Below are positions 24,704 through 33,429 of a DNA stretch of 35,675 bases, in pieces. The position numbers and the translations under genes are program-made. Where the stretch lies: positions 1-35,675 of the forward strand of contig CALUHO010000033.1 in NCBI GenBank assembly GCA_944320465.1, in the 5' to 3' direction. The stretch's first letter is position 1. Each line of letters opens with the position of its first letter. The notes under the pieces are model-generated. The model saw nothing but the letters and a program-made list of their open reading frames with translations, was not told the DNA's origin and ran no database searches. The stretch is from an uncultured Bacteroidales bacterium. Its GTDB lineage: Bacteria > Bacteroidota > Bacteroidia > Bacteroidales > P3.

Positions 24704-26422
24704 TTAATCTACATTTTCTTCTTCGCTTGCCAGATCTATCTTGATCCCGCCCGTTTTCTTCAACTTGAGAGCCGCTTCAAAATAGGAATCTTCCTTGACA
24801 CTGCCACCGCCGGTCCCTGCATCGGTCAATGCCGCACATTCAATCCGGAATGCCGCGATATGATGTCCTTCCAGCACTCCTTCCGGGTCGGAGAAACGGA
24901 AGCTGACCTTGGATTCTTCAGCCTGCCCGGCCTCGCCAGCTTCAATCAGCTGCACGCCATCTGTCAAAAGCGGCAAAACCTGATAATTCTCATCCAAGGC
25001 CTGCACCTCCACTGTCAAACTGAACGGATACGAATTACGTATAAAACCATACAACTCCAATTCACCGCCTTCCATGTATTCCGAAAGACCTTCCGGCAAA
25101 CCGCCGACTGTATCACCGAAAGACACATACAGGCTGTCCTCGAATACCAACGGTATCACAGGCTCCACATTGGCCACTATTCCATAATCCTGCCCAAACG
25201 TATAGGTATAGCTCTGAGTCGTATCGATATTGGCACTGACATCAACCAGAAGCTCATCTGGCAAATGCCGCAACATCCGTGTAATATCCGCTTCTACAAA
25301 AGTATAGCCCGAAGGCATAGTAGCTGCATCCGCACCCAAATAGAATCTCTGGCCTTCAGGTCCTTCCAAGGAGGCCGGCTGCATCTCCAAACTTAAAACC
25401 TGTTTTTTGTCATCTTGCCGGATTCCATCCCATACCGGTATCAAATCCACTTCGGTTTCCAACAGGAAATCCAATGAATTCCTGACATTCAGCAACAGAT
25501 ACGGTTCGGAAAAATCCAGACAGGTCTGCTCTTCCCGCAAGGATTGCGGAACGGATCCAAAAGAAGCTTCCATCGACAAGTTGGTAACCTCTGGCTTGAA
25601 CACCCCTTTCACTTGCAAAGGATTTATCTGCCGCACGGCGCACACCACTTTTGCCCGAAGTTCACGTAAATCAGCCATATCGGCCTCCGGAATCGCCAAA
25701 CTGCCCGCCATGGAAACCGAAGCCTCGAAATCCATGCGCTGATTCCCGACTTCCACTTCGGAGAGCGACAGGCTCTCCAAAGGCCATCTCTGCGTATAAC
25801 CACCTGTTTCGGCACTGAATGATTCAATAGAAAATCCTCCAGCATCCATCACCCCCGCAGGGAAAACAAAAAGCGATGGTAAGGAAACCTGCAGACTGGG
25901 ATCAAGCCTAGTTACATCGTAACCTGAAGGCAAGCCCACGAAGCTGATCGCAAACTCAAAAAACGTCTCACCCGTGAAAGTCATATCATCCAAATCAATA
26001 ATCGATTCAGGCAGATCCGTGAACACAAAATCCAAGTTCAAATCCATCTGCATCGGCAACGAAGCCTTTGCCATGGATTGAAGGGAAATAATCGAATCCG
26101 CAACCACATCCTCGATTTGCAAGGATTCCGGATCGATAGACTCAACTATCATCGTGTTTTCCTGCACATCCGGAACCAACACATAGACCCCGTCCTCACG
26201 CACTTTCATTATAGAGACCAGCTCCGGGCTGTTTTCAAGCAATTTCTTTATCGTGAACCTCTCGGTCGAACCTAAGGGCAAATACAAACTGTCTCCCCCT
26301 ACCATGATATCCGTATCAATGCCTTTTCCCAAGTCATAAACCTCGTCAGTGCAGGAAACAAGGGCTACTCCGGAACAAAATGCCAAGATACTAGCCAACG
26401 CGTACCAAAAATTCCTTTTCAT
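24704..26422 (-). CDS. Large lipoprotein of unknown function
   Basis: 572 residues. A signal peptide ends in the lipobox LVSC with the lipidated Cys24. TDEVYD follows, and acidic residues at this place often mark surface-exported lipoproteins in Bacteroidota. The mature part is rich in beta-strand and acidic residues, with repeated short hydrophobic strands (LYLPLGS, VYVLVPDV, LVDVSANIDT). I recognise no enzyme motif. It is the first gene of an operon with a DUF5723 barrel, so a surface complex between the two is a reasonable guess. The promoter at 26504 overlaps the terminator of rplS. Confidence 0.75.
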   Translation of the reverse strand: MKRNFWYALASILAFCSGVALVSCTDEVYDLGKGIDTDIMVGGDSLYLPLGSTERFTIKKLLENSPELVSIMKVREDGVYVLVPDVQENTMIVESIDPESLQIEDVVADSIISLQSMAKASLPMQMDLNLDFVFTDLPESIIDLDDMTFTGETFFEFAISFVGLPSGYDVTRLDPSLQVSLPSLFVFPAGVMDAGGFSIESFSAETGGYTQRWPLESLSLSEVEVGNQRMDFEASVSMAGSLAIPEADMADLRELRAKVVCAVRQINPLQVKGVFKPEVTNLSMEASFGSVPQSLREEQTCLDFSEPYLLLNVRNSLDFLLETEVDLIPVWDGIRQDDKKQVLSLEMQPASLEGPEGQRFYLGADAATMPSGYTFVEADITRMLRHLPDELLVDVSANIDTTQSYTYTFGQDYGIVANVEPVIPLVFEDSLYVSFGDTVGGLPEGLSEYMEGGELELYGFIRNSYPFSLTVEVQALDENYQVLPLLTDGVQLIEAGEAGQAEESKVSFRFSDPEGVLEGHHIAAFRIECAALTDAGTGGGSVKEDSYFEAALKLKKTGGIKIDLASEEENVD

Positions 26423-26503
26423 CTAATTTCTATTTTGAAGGTATGATAGAATTTTTCAGTTTTTTTCCATCAGGCTTCAGGCAGCCTTAACGGAAAACCG
26501 GCG

Positions 26504-26533
26504 CAAAAGTAATAAAAAAAAGGCCTTCCACAA
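26504..26533 (-). promoter_or_regulatory. Promoter of the lipoprotein-DUF5723-queE operon
   Basis: -7 box TACTTTTG (26504-26511) and TTG (26531-26533) with a 19-bp spacer, all on the minus strand. The -33 element sits in the loop of the rplS terminator. The leader is about 75 nt. Confidence 0.7.
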
Positions 26534-26551
26534 TAGCAGAAGGCCTTTTTT
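26514..26551 (-). terminator. Intrinsic terminator of rplS
   Basis: Stem AGGCCTTC / GAAGGCCT (26521-26528 and 26539-26546) with an A-run on one side and a T-run on the other, so it could work in both directions. It lies 17 bp past the rplS stop and closes the ribosomal gene cluster. Confidence 0.85.
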
Positions 26552-26567
26552 CATCTCAACACCCGAC

Positions 26568-26921
26568 TTAGAAGCGACGTTCCTTGATACGTGCCTTTTT
26601 GCCAGTAAGCTTACGCAAGTAGAAGATACGAGCACGGCGTACAACCCCGCGCTTGTTCACTTCCACTTTTTCGATGAAAGGCGAATTGATGGGGAATATC
26701 CTTTCCACACCGATATTGCCCGACATCTTGCGCACCGTGAAAGTAGCCGTGGTTCCGCTGCCGCTGCGCTGCAGTACAACGCCTTGGAATTGCTGGATAC
26801 GCTCCTTGTTACCTTCTTTAATCTTATAACTTACAGTTATGGTGTCGCCAGCTTTGAAAGCAGGCAGTTCATTGCTTTTTGTCAATGTATCAACAAATTG
26901 CATTAATGCCGGTTTGCTCAT
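26568..26921 (-). CDS. 50S ribosomal protein L19
   Basis: 117 residues, full length for bacterial L19, which sits at the interface of the two ribosomal subunits. The conserved segments [46 protein letters not shown] and [20 protein letters not shown] are all present. The ATG at 26921 lies 27 bp after rplT, so it is probably the last gene of the thrS cluster. In many bacteria rplS sits instead with rpsP, rimM and trmD. Confidence 0.97.
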   Translation of the reverse strand: MSKPALMQFVDTLTKSNELPAFKAGDTITVSYKIKEGNKERIQQFQGVVLQRSGSGTTATFTVRKMSGNIGVERIFPINSPFIEKVEVNKRGVVRRARIFYLRKLTGKKARIKERRF

Positions 26922-26948
26922 GGTAACTTATATTTATAAGGTTGCTAA

Positions 26949-27293
26949 TTATTTCACACTGTCTACGACAGCCTTGAATGCTTCGGGATGGTTCATTGCC
27001 AAATCGGCCAGAACCTTGCGGTTCAAGTCGATATGTTTCTGATGCAATTTGCCGATAAAAGCGGAATAAGACATACCGTAAGGACGGATACCGGCATTGA
27101 TACGTACAATCCACAAATTCCTGAAGCTTCTCTTTTTGGCCTTCCGGTCACGATAAGCATAGGTGAGCCCCTTTTCCCAAGAGTTCTTGGCAACGGTCCA
27201 GACATTTTTCCTGCGTCCGAATTGACCGCGGGTCAATTTCATGATCTTCTTTCTGCGAGCCCGAGCGGCTACGACATTGACTGATCTTGGCAT
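26949..27293 (-). CDS. 50S ribosomal protein L20
   Basis: 114 residues, full length. L20 binds 23S rRNA early in 50S assembly and, in Escherichia coli and Bacillus, also represses its own operon by binding mRNA. The start [27 protein letters not shown] is the basic N-terminal extension. The C-terminal half, with [19 protein letters not shown], is the globular RNA-binding part used in autoregulation. The 128-bp gap upstream, against 27-35 bp for its neighbours, holds a pseudoknot and a hairpin. Confidence 0.97.
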   Translation of the reverse strand: MPRSVNVVAARARRKKIMKLTRGQFGRRKNVWTVAKNSWEKGLTYAYRDRKAKKRSFRNLWIVRINAGIRPYGMSYSAFIGKLHQKHIDLNRKVLADLAMNHPEAFKAVVDSVK

Positions 27294-27308
27294 TTTAGTG
27301 TTTTTTTG

Positions 27309-27406
27309 TATGAGCGCTTCCTTGTTTCAGAAGACTTTTGTGCTCATAATCAATTAATACTATCTCCAGAGTTTTTTTTTCAATCCGCACTCTGGAACCA
27401 CGGATT
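27309..27406 (-). promoter_or_regulatory. H-type pseudoknot plus hairpin upstream of rplT, candidate L20 operator
   Basis: On the minus-strand RNA, stem 1 pairs AATCCG (27401-27406) with CGGATT (27382-27387). The loop sequence TCCAGAGT (27389-27396) pairs with ACTCTGGA (27365-27372). The order gives an H-type pseudoknot: stem 1 of 6 bp, loop 1 of 4 nt, stem 2 of 8 bp, one junction nucleotide, and a 9-nt loop 3 made of G and eight A. A second hairpin follows with stem TATGAGC / GCTCATA (27342-27348 and 27309-27315), ending 15 nt before the rplT ATG. No T-run follows, so control would be of translation. E. coli L20 is known to bind a pseudoknot in its operon leader. Confidence 0.65.
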
Positions 27407-27421
27407 CAAAAAAGGCACAGA

Positions 27422-27616
27422 TTACACATTCAACATATCCTTCACCGCCTTTACATTGGCCGAGTGAACGATTGCCGAGTAAGTCAGATTACGCTTGCGC
27501 TTGGTGCTCTTCTTGGTCAAGATGTGGCTCTTGTAAGCGTGCTGACGTTTAATCTTGCCTGTTCCGGTGAAAGAAAACCTTTTCTTTGCAGCCGATTTGG
27601 TTTTTACTTTTGGCAT
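27422..27616 (-). CDS. 50S ribosomal protein L35
   Basis: 64 residues, typical length and very basic. [25 protein letters not shown] and [15 protein letters not shown] are the L35 signature. The gene lies 35 bp after infC. Its stop codon is 16 bp before the pseudoknot that precedes rplT. Confidence 0.97.
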   Translation of the reverse strand: MPKVKTKSAAKKRFSFTGTGKIKRQHAYKSHILTKKSTKRKRNLTYSAIVHSANVKAVKDMLNV

Positions 27617-27651
27617 GATTTTTATTTATAAATTTGTTAATTTCCAAACAT

Positions 27652-28317
27652 TTACGCTTCCGCAGGAGAGTCCTTGGCCTCCGCTTCAGCCGCAGCTTTG
27701 GGTGCAACGGCCTTAGCTGCTGGTTCTTCCGCCTTGGGCGCTGCCTTCTTGGCTGCAGCCTTGACCGGCTGAATCATCATCATCATCCGTTTGCCTTCAA
27801 GTTTTGGCATGCTCTCAGGCTTGCCGAACTCCAGCAAAGCCTCGGCGAATTTCAGCAACATGGCTTCACCCTGCTCCTTGTATACAATGGTACGTCCCCT
27901 GAAGAACACATCCACTTTCACCTTGGAGCCTTCGGACAGAAAACGCTTTGCATGATTGAGCTTGAAGTTGAAGTCATGGTCATCGGTCTGTGGTCCCAAA
28001 CGGATCTCCTTGACCACAATCTTGGCACTTTTAGCCTTGATTTCCTTCTGCTTGCGTTTCTGCTCGTAAAGGAACTTCTGGTAATCGATTACCTTGCAAA
28101 CCGGAGGATTGGCCGTAGGGGAAATTTCCACCAAGTCCAAACCTTTATCTTCCGCAATCTTCAACGCCTCTTTCAGATGCATGATGGCGGGTTCCACATT
28201 GTCTCCTACCACGCGCACCACTGGCGCGGTAATACGGCGGTTTATCCTATGCTCGTACTCCTTCTTTACCGGAGCGCGGAAACCGCGATTCTGATTTCTG
28301 TTGCTGGGAATAGCTAT
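27652..28317 (-). CDS. Translation initiation factor IF-3 with a probable ATA start
   Basis: 221 residues from the ATA at 28317. IF-3 checks the start codon and keeps the 30S subunit free. No ATG, GTG or TTG opens the frame in the right place; a GTG at 28221 would cut off conserved N-terminal residues [19 protein letters not shown]. Upstream of that the frame is open to a TAG stop, and the only sensible starts are ATA (28315-28317) and ATT (28309-28311). AGGAGG lies 8 nt before the ATA. The N domain (about 25-95) includes [19 protein letters not shown] and the C domain (about 105-185) [13 protein letters not shown] and VDVFFRGR. A tail of about 36 Ala/Lys/Glu/Pro residues follows the normal end. 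Confidence 0.85.
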   Translation of the reverse strand: MAIPSNRNQNRGFRAPVKKEYEHRINRRITAPVVRVVGDNVEPAIMHLKEALKIAEDKGLDLVEISPTANPPVCKVIDYQKFLYEQKRKQKEIKAKSAKIVVKEIRLGPQTDDHDFNFKLNHAKRFLSEGSKVKVDVFFRGRTIVYKEQGEAMLLKFAEALLEFGKPESMPKLEGKRMMMMIQPVKAAAKKAAPKAEEPAAKAVAPKAAAEAEAKDSPAEA

Positions 28318-28325
28318 GGCTTTGT

Positions 28326-28331
28326 CCTCCT
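28326..28331 (-). promoter_or_regulatory. Perfect Shine-Dalgarno sequence before infC
   Basis: AGGAGG on the minus strand, 8 nt before the ATA codon at 28317. The neighbouring genes have no such sequence, in line with the general lack of Shine-Dalgarno use in Bacteroidota. It decides the start in favour of ATA over ATT, which would be 14 nt away. Confidence 0.75.
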
Positions 28332-28346
28332 ACGTTTTGTTTTGTC

Positions 28347-30278
28347 TTACTTGTATTCTTTCACTTCTTCGGTTACCCGTTTGGCAAAATCTTCCAGCTT
28401 CATGCTGCCCAAATCGCCTTCGCCGTGCTTGCGGACAGAAACCGAGCCTTCGGCTGCTTCCTTCTCGCCCACAACCAGCATATACGGGATATGTTTCATT
28501 TCGGCATCGCGGATCTTACGCCCCGTCTTCTCGTTGCGATCATCGATATTGCCACGCAAATCCTGATCTTCCAGAACTTCCTTGACTTTCTTGGCATAGT
28601 CCAGATACTTTTCGCTGATAGGCAATACAGTGAATTGCACCGGGGTGAGCCACAAGGGGAAGCGTCCGGCCGTATTTTCGGTCAGCACGGCCACGAAACG
28701 TTCCATGGAACCGAAAGGAGCCCGGTGAATCATGATGGGACGGTGCTTCTGGTTGTCGGCGCCCACATATTCCAAGCCGAAACGTTCGGGCAGGTTGTAA
28801 TCCACCTGCACCGTGCCCAACTGCCATTTGCGACCCAAGGCATCGCGTACCATGAAGTCCAGCTTGGGCCCATAGAATGCCGCTTCGCCGTATTCCACAT
28901 AGGTATTCAGGCCTTTTTCGGCAGCCGCTTCGATGATAGCCTTTTCGGCTTTTTCCCAATTTTCGTCCGACCCGATGTACTTGCTGTGGTCCACCTTGTC
29001 GCGGAGCGAAATCTGAGCCGAATACTCCTTAAAATTCAACGTTCTGAAAATCAAAAGAATGATATCTATCACCGATTCAAACTCGGCTTTCAGCTGATCA
29101 GCGGTACAGAAGATATGGGCATCGTCCTGAGTAAAGCCCCGAACCCTTGTCAATCCATGCAATTCCCCGCTCTGTTCGTAACGGTACACGGTACCGAATT
29201 CAGCGATACGCAAAGGCAGGTCCTTGTACGAACGCGGTTTGGAACGGTACACCTCGCAGTGGTGGGGGCAGTTCATCGGTTTGAGGAAGAACTGCTCGCC
29301 TTCCACCGGCGTATTGATAGGCTGGAACGAATCCTTGCCGTATTTGTCGTAGTGGCCGGAAGTCTTATATAACTCCACGTTCCCGATATGCGGGCACATC
29401 ACCTGTACATACCCGGCCTTGCGCTGTACCTTCTTCAGGAACTTTTCCAATTGCTCGCGCATGGCCGTTCCATTGGGCAGCCAGATAGGCAGACCGGCTC
29501 CCACTTTCGGAGAGAAAGTGAAAAGCTCCATTTCCTTGCCAATCTTGCGGTGATCGCGCTTCTTGGCTTCTTCCAAGAATTCCAAGTATTCCTTGAGGTC
29601 TTTCTGCTTGGGGAAGGAAACCCCGTACACACGGGTCAGCATCTTGCGCTTCTCATCCCCTCGCCAATAGGCCCCGGCAATCGAGGTGAGTTTGAACGCC
29701 TTTATAAAAGAGGTATCCGGAATATGCGGCCCACGGCACAAATCGGTAAACGTGCCGTTGGTATAAAAGGTAATCGTACCATCGGCCAAATCGTTGAGCA
29801 AGTCCAGCTTGTACTCGTCCCCTTTCTCGGTAAAATACTTGATGGCTTCGGCCTTGCTTACATCCTTGCGAACAAATGCCTGCTTTTCAGCGGCCAACTT
29901 CATTACCCGCTCTTCGATTTTCGGGAAATCGTCCGAAGATATCTCGTTGTCGCCGAAATCGATATCGTAGTAGAAACCGGTGTCGATATGGGGTCCGATA
30001 CCGAACTTGGCACCGGGGTAAAGCTGTTCGATGGCTTCTGCGGCCAAGTGTGCCGTAGAATGCCAGAAAGCAGCACGGCCATCTTCATCCTGCCACGTAA
30101 GCAAGGTAAGATGGCAATCCTTGTGGATGGGGCGAGTAGCGTCCCATACTTCTTCGTCTACTTTTGCAGCCAACACGTTGCGAGCCAAGCCTTCGCTCAA
30201 GCCCTTGGCCACTTCGAGAGCGGTAACCCCCTCGGGATACTGCTTTACCGAACCGTCAGGTAATGTAATGTTAATCAT
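28347..30278 (-). CDS. Threonyl-tRNA synthetase
   Basis: 643 residues from the ATG at 30278 ([15 protein letters not shown]). The frame extends to 30320, but there it runs into the -7 box. Domains in order are TGS (1-60), the N2 editing domain with [17 protein letters not shown] carrying the HxxxH site, the class II catalytic core (about 240-530) and the anticodon-binding domain (about 540-643). The zinc ligand Cys is in PMNCPHH near 336, and class II motif 2 is [14 protein letters not shown]. It is the first gene of the thrS-infC-rpmI-rplT-rplS cluster; infC starts 29 nt downstream. The leader is only about 33 nt, so there is no room for a T-box or a long operator. Confidence 0.97.
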   Translation of the reverse strand: MINITLPDGSVKQYPEGVTALEVAKGLSEGLARNVLAAKVDEEVWDATRPIHKDCHLTLLTWQDEDGRAAFWHSTAHLAAEAIEQLYPGAKFGIGPHIDTGFYYDIDFGDNEISSDDFPKIEERVMKLAAEKQAFVRKDVSKAEAIKYFTEKGDEYKLDLLNDLADGTITFYTNGTFTDLCRGPHIPDTSFIKAFKLTSIAGAYWRGDEKRKMLTRVYGVSFPKQKDLKEYLEFLEEAKKRDHRKIGKEMELFTFSPKVGAGLPIWLPNGTAMREQLEKFLKKVQRKAGYVQVMCPHIGNVELYKTSGHYDKYGKDSFQPINTPVEGEQFFLKPMNCPHHCEVYRSKPRSYKDLPLRIAEFGTVYRYEQSGELHGLTRVRGFTQDDAHIFCTADQLKAEFESVIDIILLIFRTLNFKEYSAQISLRDKVDHSKYIGSDENWEKAEKAIIEAAAEKGLNTYVEYGEAAFYGPKLDFMVRDALGRKWQLGTVQVDYNLPERFGLEYVGADNQKHRPIMIHRAPFGSMERFVAVLTENTAGRFPLWLTPVQFTVLPISEKYLDYAKKVKEVLEDQDLRGNIDDRNEKTGRKIRDAEMKHIPYMLVVGEKEAAEGSVSVRKHGEGDLGSMKLEDFAKRVTEEVKEYK

Positions 30279-30317
30279 AATTTTACCAAAAACAACAGTT
30301 TTTGCCAAAAAGGAGTG

Positions 30318-30347
30318 CAAAGATACATGAAATTTTTATATTCTCAA
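30318..30347 (-). promoter_or_regulatory. Promoter of the thrS-infC-rpmI-rplT-rplS cluster
   Basis: -7 box TATCTTTG (30318-30325) and TTG (30345-30347) with a 19-bp spacer. Both elements lie between the end of the ABC ATPase gene (30355) and the thrS ATG (30278). Confidence 0.75.
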
Positions 30348-30354
30348 CTCTTTC

Positions 30355-31014
30355 TCAGCATCTTTTTGAAATCCGACCATCTTTCATCTCAATACACTTA
30401 TCCGACATCGCCGCCAAATCCGGATTGTGTGTCACGATTACAAAGGTCTGGCGGTAACAATCCCGCAAATCAAAGAAAAGCTTGTGCAAAGCCAAGGCAT
30501 TGGCAGTATCCAGATTGCCGGAAGGCTCATCGGCAAAGATCACTTCGGGGCGGTTGACCAAGGCCCGGGCCACGGCCACGCGCTGCTGCTCCCCGCCGGA
30601 AAGCTCGGAAGGCTTGTGGCTCATGCGTGCGCCAAGCCCCAGGAAATCGAGCAACTCAGCGGCATCATTCTCCGCCTGATGGCGGTTCTTGCCGCCAATC
30701 AAGGCCGGCATCATCACATTCTCCAAGGCTGTGAACTCCGGCAGAAGGTAATGGAACTGGAACACGAAGCCGATACGGGTATTGCGGAATTCCGAAAGCC
30801 GCTTGGACGACAAACCGTATATATCGGTATCCCCTATCAGGACCTTGCCCGAATCGGGGCGATCCAAGCTTCCCATAATCTGCAAAAGCGTGGTCTTCCC
30901 GGCCCCGGAGGCCCCCGTGATGCTCACCACCGAGGCATCCTCCACTTGCAAACTCACCGAGTCAAGCACCTGCAAATGCCCGAAACTCTTGGAAACATTC
31001 TCTACACGTATCAT
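30355..31014 (-). CDS. LolD-type ABC transporter ATPase
   Basis: 219 residues, ATPase subunit of the LolCDE/MacB class that drives lipoprotein release from the inner membrane. Walker [10 protein letters not shown] is at 34-42, the signature LSGGEQQR at 138-145, Walker [13 protein letters not shown] at about 158-169, and the switch histidine in VTHNP. The Q-loop region [18 protein letters not shown] is typical of LolD. No permease gene (LolC/E) is next to it, which is common in Bacteroidota; a FtsX-type or macrolide-exporter role is the alternative. It is on the same strand as thrS, but thrS has its own promoter. Confidence 0.88.
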   Translation of the reverse strand: MIRVENVSKSFGHLQVLDSVSLQVEDASVVSITGASGAGKTTLLQIMGSLDRPDSGKVLIGDTDIYGLSSKRLSEFRNTRIGFVFQFHYLLPEFTALENVMMPALIGGKNRHQAENDAAELLDFLGLGARMSHKPSELSGGEQQRVAVARALVNRPEVIFADEPSGNLDTANALALHKLFFDLRDCYRQTFVIVTHNPDLAAMSDKCIEMKDGRISKRC

Positions 31015-31104
31015 CTGAATAGCTATATCTAATCAATCCGAAATCCGAACACTATCCTTGCCGACCCGAATCTCAGGGAATCACCCAAAGTACCGGACTC
31101 CCGA

Positions 31105-31228
31105 GCGACGTGTCAGAACGAGTGAGATACGAGGCGCGAGCCGCAGGGTCAGGGGGGAGCGCACTGAAGTACGTGACTCCCTGGCACAAGGCTCGCAACG
31201 AAGCAGACCGCCCGTTATCACACGCCGC
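31105..31228. repeat. Hairpin repeat C at the 3' end of the M3 peptidase gene
   Basis: Bounded by GCGACGTGTCA and TCACACGCCGC, near-complementary ends. The core has GAGATACGAGGCGCGAG, GGAGCGCACTGAAGTACGTGAC and GCAACGAAGCAGA, shared with A, B and D. Its right end stops 1 bp before the stop codon of the minus-strand gene ending at 31230. The remaining 90 bp up to the ABC ATPase start hold no clear promoter. Confidence 0.85.
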
Positions 31229-31229
31229 C

Positions 31230-33368
31230 TTATAACAAGCCGCGACTCCGCAAAAGAGCCTTCGGATCCGGCTCATGCCCGCGGAACTTGACATACATCT
31301 TCATCGCATCGTGCAAGCCGCCGTTCTTCAAGATGTCGTTGCGGAAAGACTCGGCAATCCTGGTATTGAAGATATCCCCGCTTTCCAGGTAGGCATCGAA
31401 GGCATCGGCATCAAGCACTTCAGACCATATATAACTGTAGTAGCCGGCACTGTACCCCCCATCCATGATATGCGAGAAGTAATTGCTCTTGTAACGGGGA
31501 TAGATTTCGGGAATCAAGCCCCGTTTCTTGTTCAGCTCGGCCTGCTCGAACTTTTCAGGATCCAAATCGGCGGGAAAGGCGGTCAATGTATGGTAATCCA
31601 TATCGAGCAAGGCGGCCGCCAAAAGCTCGGTGGTAGCAAAGCCCTGGCCGTAGTTCCGCACTTCCTGGATGCGGTCCACCAATTCCTGCGGCATAGGCTC
31701 GCCGGTCTTGTAATGCTTGGCGTATTCCTTGAGCATCAAGGGGTGCAAGGCCCAATGCTCCATCACTTGCGAAGGCAGCTCCACGAAATCGCGAGGCACG
31801 CTGCTCAATGCCTCGTAAGGCACATCGGAAAAGAGGCAGTGCAAGGCATGGCCGAACTCATGGAAGAAAGTCTCGGTCTCGTCCATGGTCAGCATCACCG
31901 GCTCATCGCCGGCAGCAGGCGTGAAGTTGCAGACAATCGAGGTCACCGGCGTGAGCCGCTTGCCATCCTCGCTGTAAGACTGTTCCACATAGGATGTGTT
32001 CCAGGCTCCGCCCGACTTCTGGCCGGGACGGGCCGTCATATCCAAGAAGAGGACTCCCAGCACGCTGCCATCCTTGTCCTTGCACAAATAAGCCGCAGTA
32101 TTGGGCGTGGGTGTCTCGGCATCGGGCAAAAGCTCGAAACCGATGCCGTACAAACGTTGGCAGAGGTAGAAAATCCCGTTACGGACATTGTCCACCGTCA
32201 GATAGGGCTTCAGTTCGTTCTCATCCAACGCATATTCGGCCTGCTTGACCCGGTTGGCGTAATACCTCCAATCCGAAGGCAGGAAATCCCCTTTCAGACC
32301 GTCCTCCTTCTTGCGGAACTTCTTCATCTGCGCCAGCTCGTCCTTGGCTCGATCCAAGGCATAGGGCCAGATTTCGTCCAGCAACGCATAGACCGACTCC
32401 GGATCCTTGGCCATCCGGGTCTGCAGCACATAAGAAGCATAATCGGGGAATCCCAGCAACTGGGCCTTCTTCAGGCGCAATCCAACCAGTTCCTTGACGA
32501 TTTGGCTGTTGTCGTACTTGCTCCCGGCCTGGCAGCGCGCCGCATAGGCATCCAGAATCTCCTTGCGGAGGCCTGCGTCCTTCACGTACTGCAAAAAAGG
32601 CATAATCGTAGGATTATCCAGCCCGAACGCATAACCCTTGCGGCCTGCCGCTTCAGCCTTCCTGGCAGCCCTTTGCAAGGCATCCGCCGGCAGTCCCTCC
32701 AAACGGCTGGCATCCTCCACATACAAAGTATAATCGGCCGTAGCCAGCAAGAGGTTCTGCGCAAATCGGCTGCCCAGCTCGCTCAAACGGGCATTGACAA
32801 CCTTGAGCGAATCCTGAACCGCAGGCGCAAGCTCTGCCCCGCTCAGCACGAAGTCCCGGTACATGTCGTCCAAAAGCTTCTTCTGCGCCGGATCGGTCAC
32901 ATAACCCTGCTCCTTGAGCCGTTTTACCCGGCGGAAAAGGAAAGGGTTCATATACACCTTGTCGCTCTGGCTGCTGAGCATCTGCATGGCCTCAGCTTCA
33001 ATCTGGCGCAGGTTCTCGTTCGAATGCGCCGCCGCCACATTGAACAGCACGGCCGAAACCTTGTCAATCAGTTCCCCGCTCTTCTCCAAAGCCAGCACCG
33101 TGTTCTCGAAAGTGGCTTCCGCCCTGTTGCGGACAATAGACTGGATAGCTTGGTCCTGGCATTCGATGCCTTTCTGCAAGGCAGGCAGGTAATCTTCCTC
33201 CTTGATTGAAGAAAAAGGCGGAATCCGGTAGGCCTGATTTTCCCACGATACCAAGAAAGGATTTTCCCTTACACTGTCTTTCACAGGAATGGAATCCGAT
33301 GCCGAAGAAGAGCCGAAGCCCCCGGCGACAAAGCCCGCGATGCAGGCGATGGAGGTAATTCTTATCAT
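31230..33368 (-). CDS. M3 family metallopeptidase (Dcp-like oligopeptidase)
   Basis: Zinc peptidase of 712 residues from the ATG at 33368. An in-frame TTG at 33386 would add six residues, four of them Lys, Asn or Arg, and is possible. The N-terminus (to SSSAS, about residue 24) looks like a signal peptide, so it probably works in the periplasm on short peptides. The M3 signature HEFGHALH (HExxH) lies near 498-505, with the third zinc ligand Glu expected about 25 residues later. The conserved C-terminal YYSYIWSEVLDADAFDAY is present. Length agrees with peptidyl-dipeptidase Dcp. Hairpin repeat C abuts the stop codon, and the nuclease gene lies just upstream. Confidence 0.93.
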   Translation of the reverse strand: MIRITSIACIAGFVAGGFGSSSASDSIPVKDSVRENPFLVSWENQAYRIPPFSSIKEEDYLPALQKGIECQDQAIQSIVRNRAEATFENTVLALEKSGELIDKVSAVLFNVAAAHSNENLRQIEAEAMQMLSSQSDKVYMNPFLFRRVKRLKEQGYVTDPAQKKLLDDMYRDFVLSGAELAPAVQDSLKVVNARLSELGSRFAQNLLLATADYTLYVEDASRLEGLPADALQRAARKAEAAGRKGYAFGLDNPTIMPFLQYVKDAGLRKEILDAYAARCQAGSKYDNSQIVKELVGLRLKKAQLLGFPDYASYVLQTRMAKDPESVYALLDEIWPYALDRAKDELAQMKKFRKKEDGLKGDFLPSDWRYYANRVKQAEYALDENELKPYLTVDNVRNGIFYLCQRLYGIGFELLPDAETPTPNTAAYLCKDKDGSVLGVLFLDMTARPGQKSGGAWNTSYVEQSYSEDGKRLTPVTSIVCNFTPAAGDEPVMLTMDETETFFHEFGHALHCLFSDVPYEALSSVPRDFVELPSQVMEHWALHPLMLKEYAKHYKTGEPMPQELVDRIQEVRNYGQGFATTELLAAALLDMDYHTLTAFPADLDPEKFEQAELNKKRGLIPEIYPRYKSNYFSHIMDGGYSAGYYSYIWSEVLDADAFDAYLESGDIFNTRIAESFRNDILKNGGLHDAMKMYVKFRGHEPDPKALLRSRGLL

Positions 33369-33429
33369 ATTTCTTTTATTTTTCAACGCACAATGACGGT
33401 TTTGCCACGTTCCAATCCATGAAAGGCAA

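Noticed and set aside
26922..26948. Small structured RNA between rplT and rplS
   Set aside because: The gap is only 27 bp with a short A/T palindrome, too small for a 6S-like or other RNA gene.
28219..28221. GTG as the start of infC
   Set aside because: It would remove conserved IF-3 residues that are encoded in frame upstream, and it has no ribosome-binding sequence in front.
31275..33209. 644-residue plus-strand open frame antisense to the M3 peptidase gene
   Set aside because: It is a shadow of the peptidase gene and shows no domain, signal or promoter.
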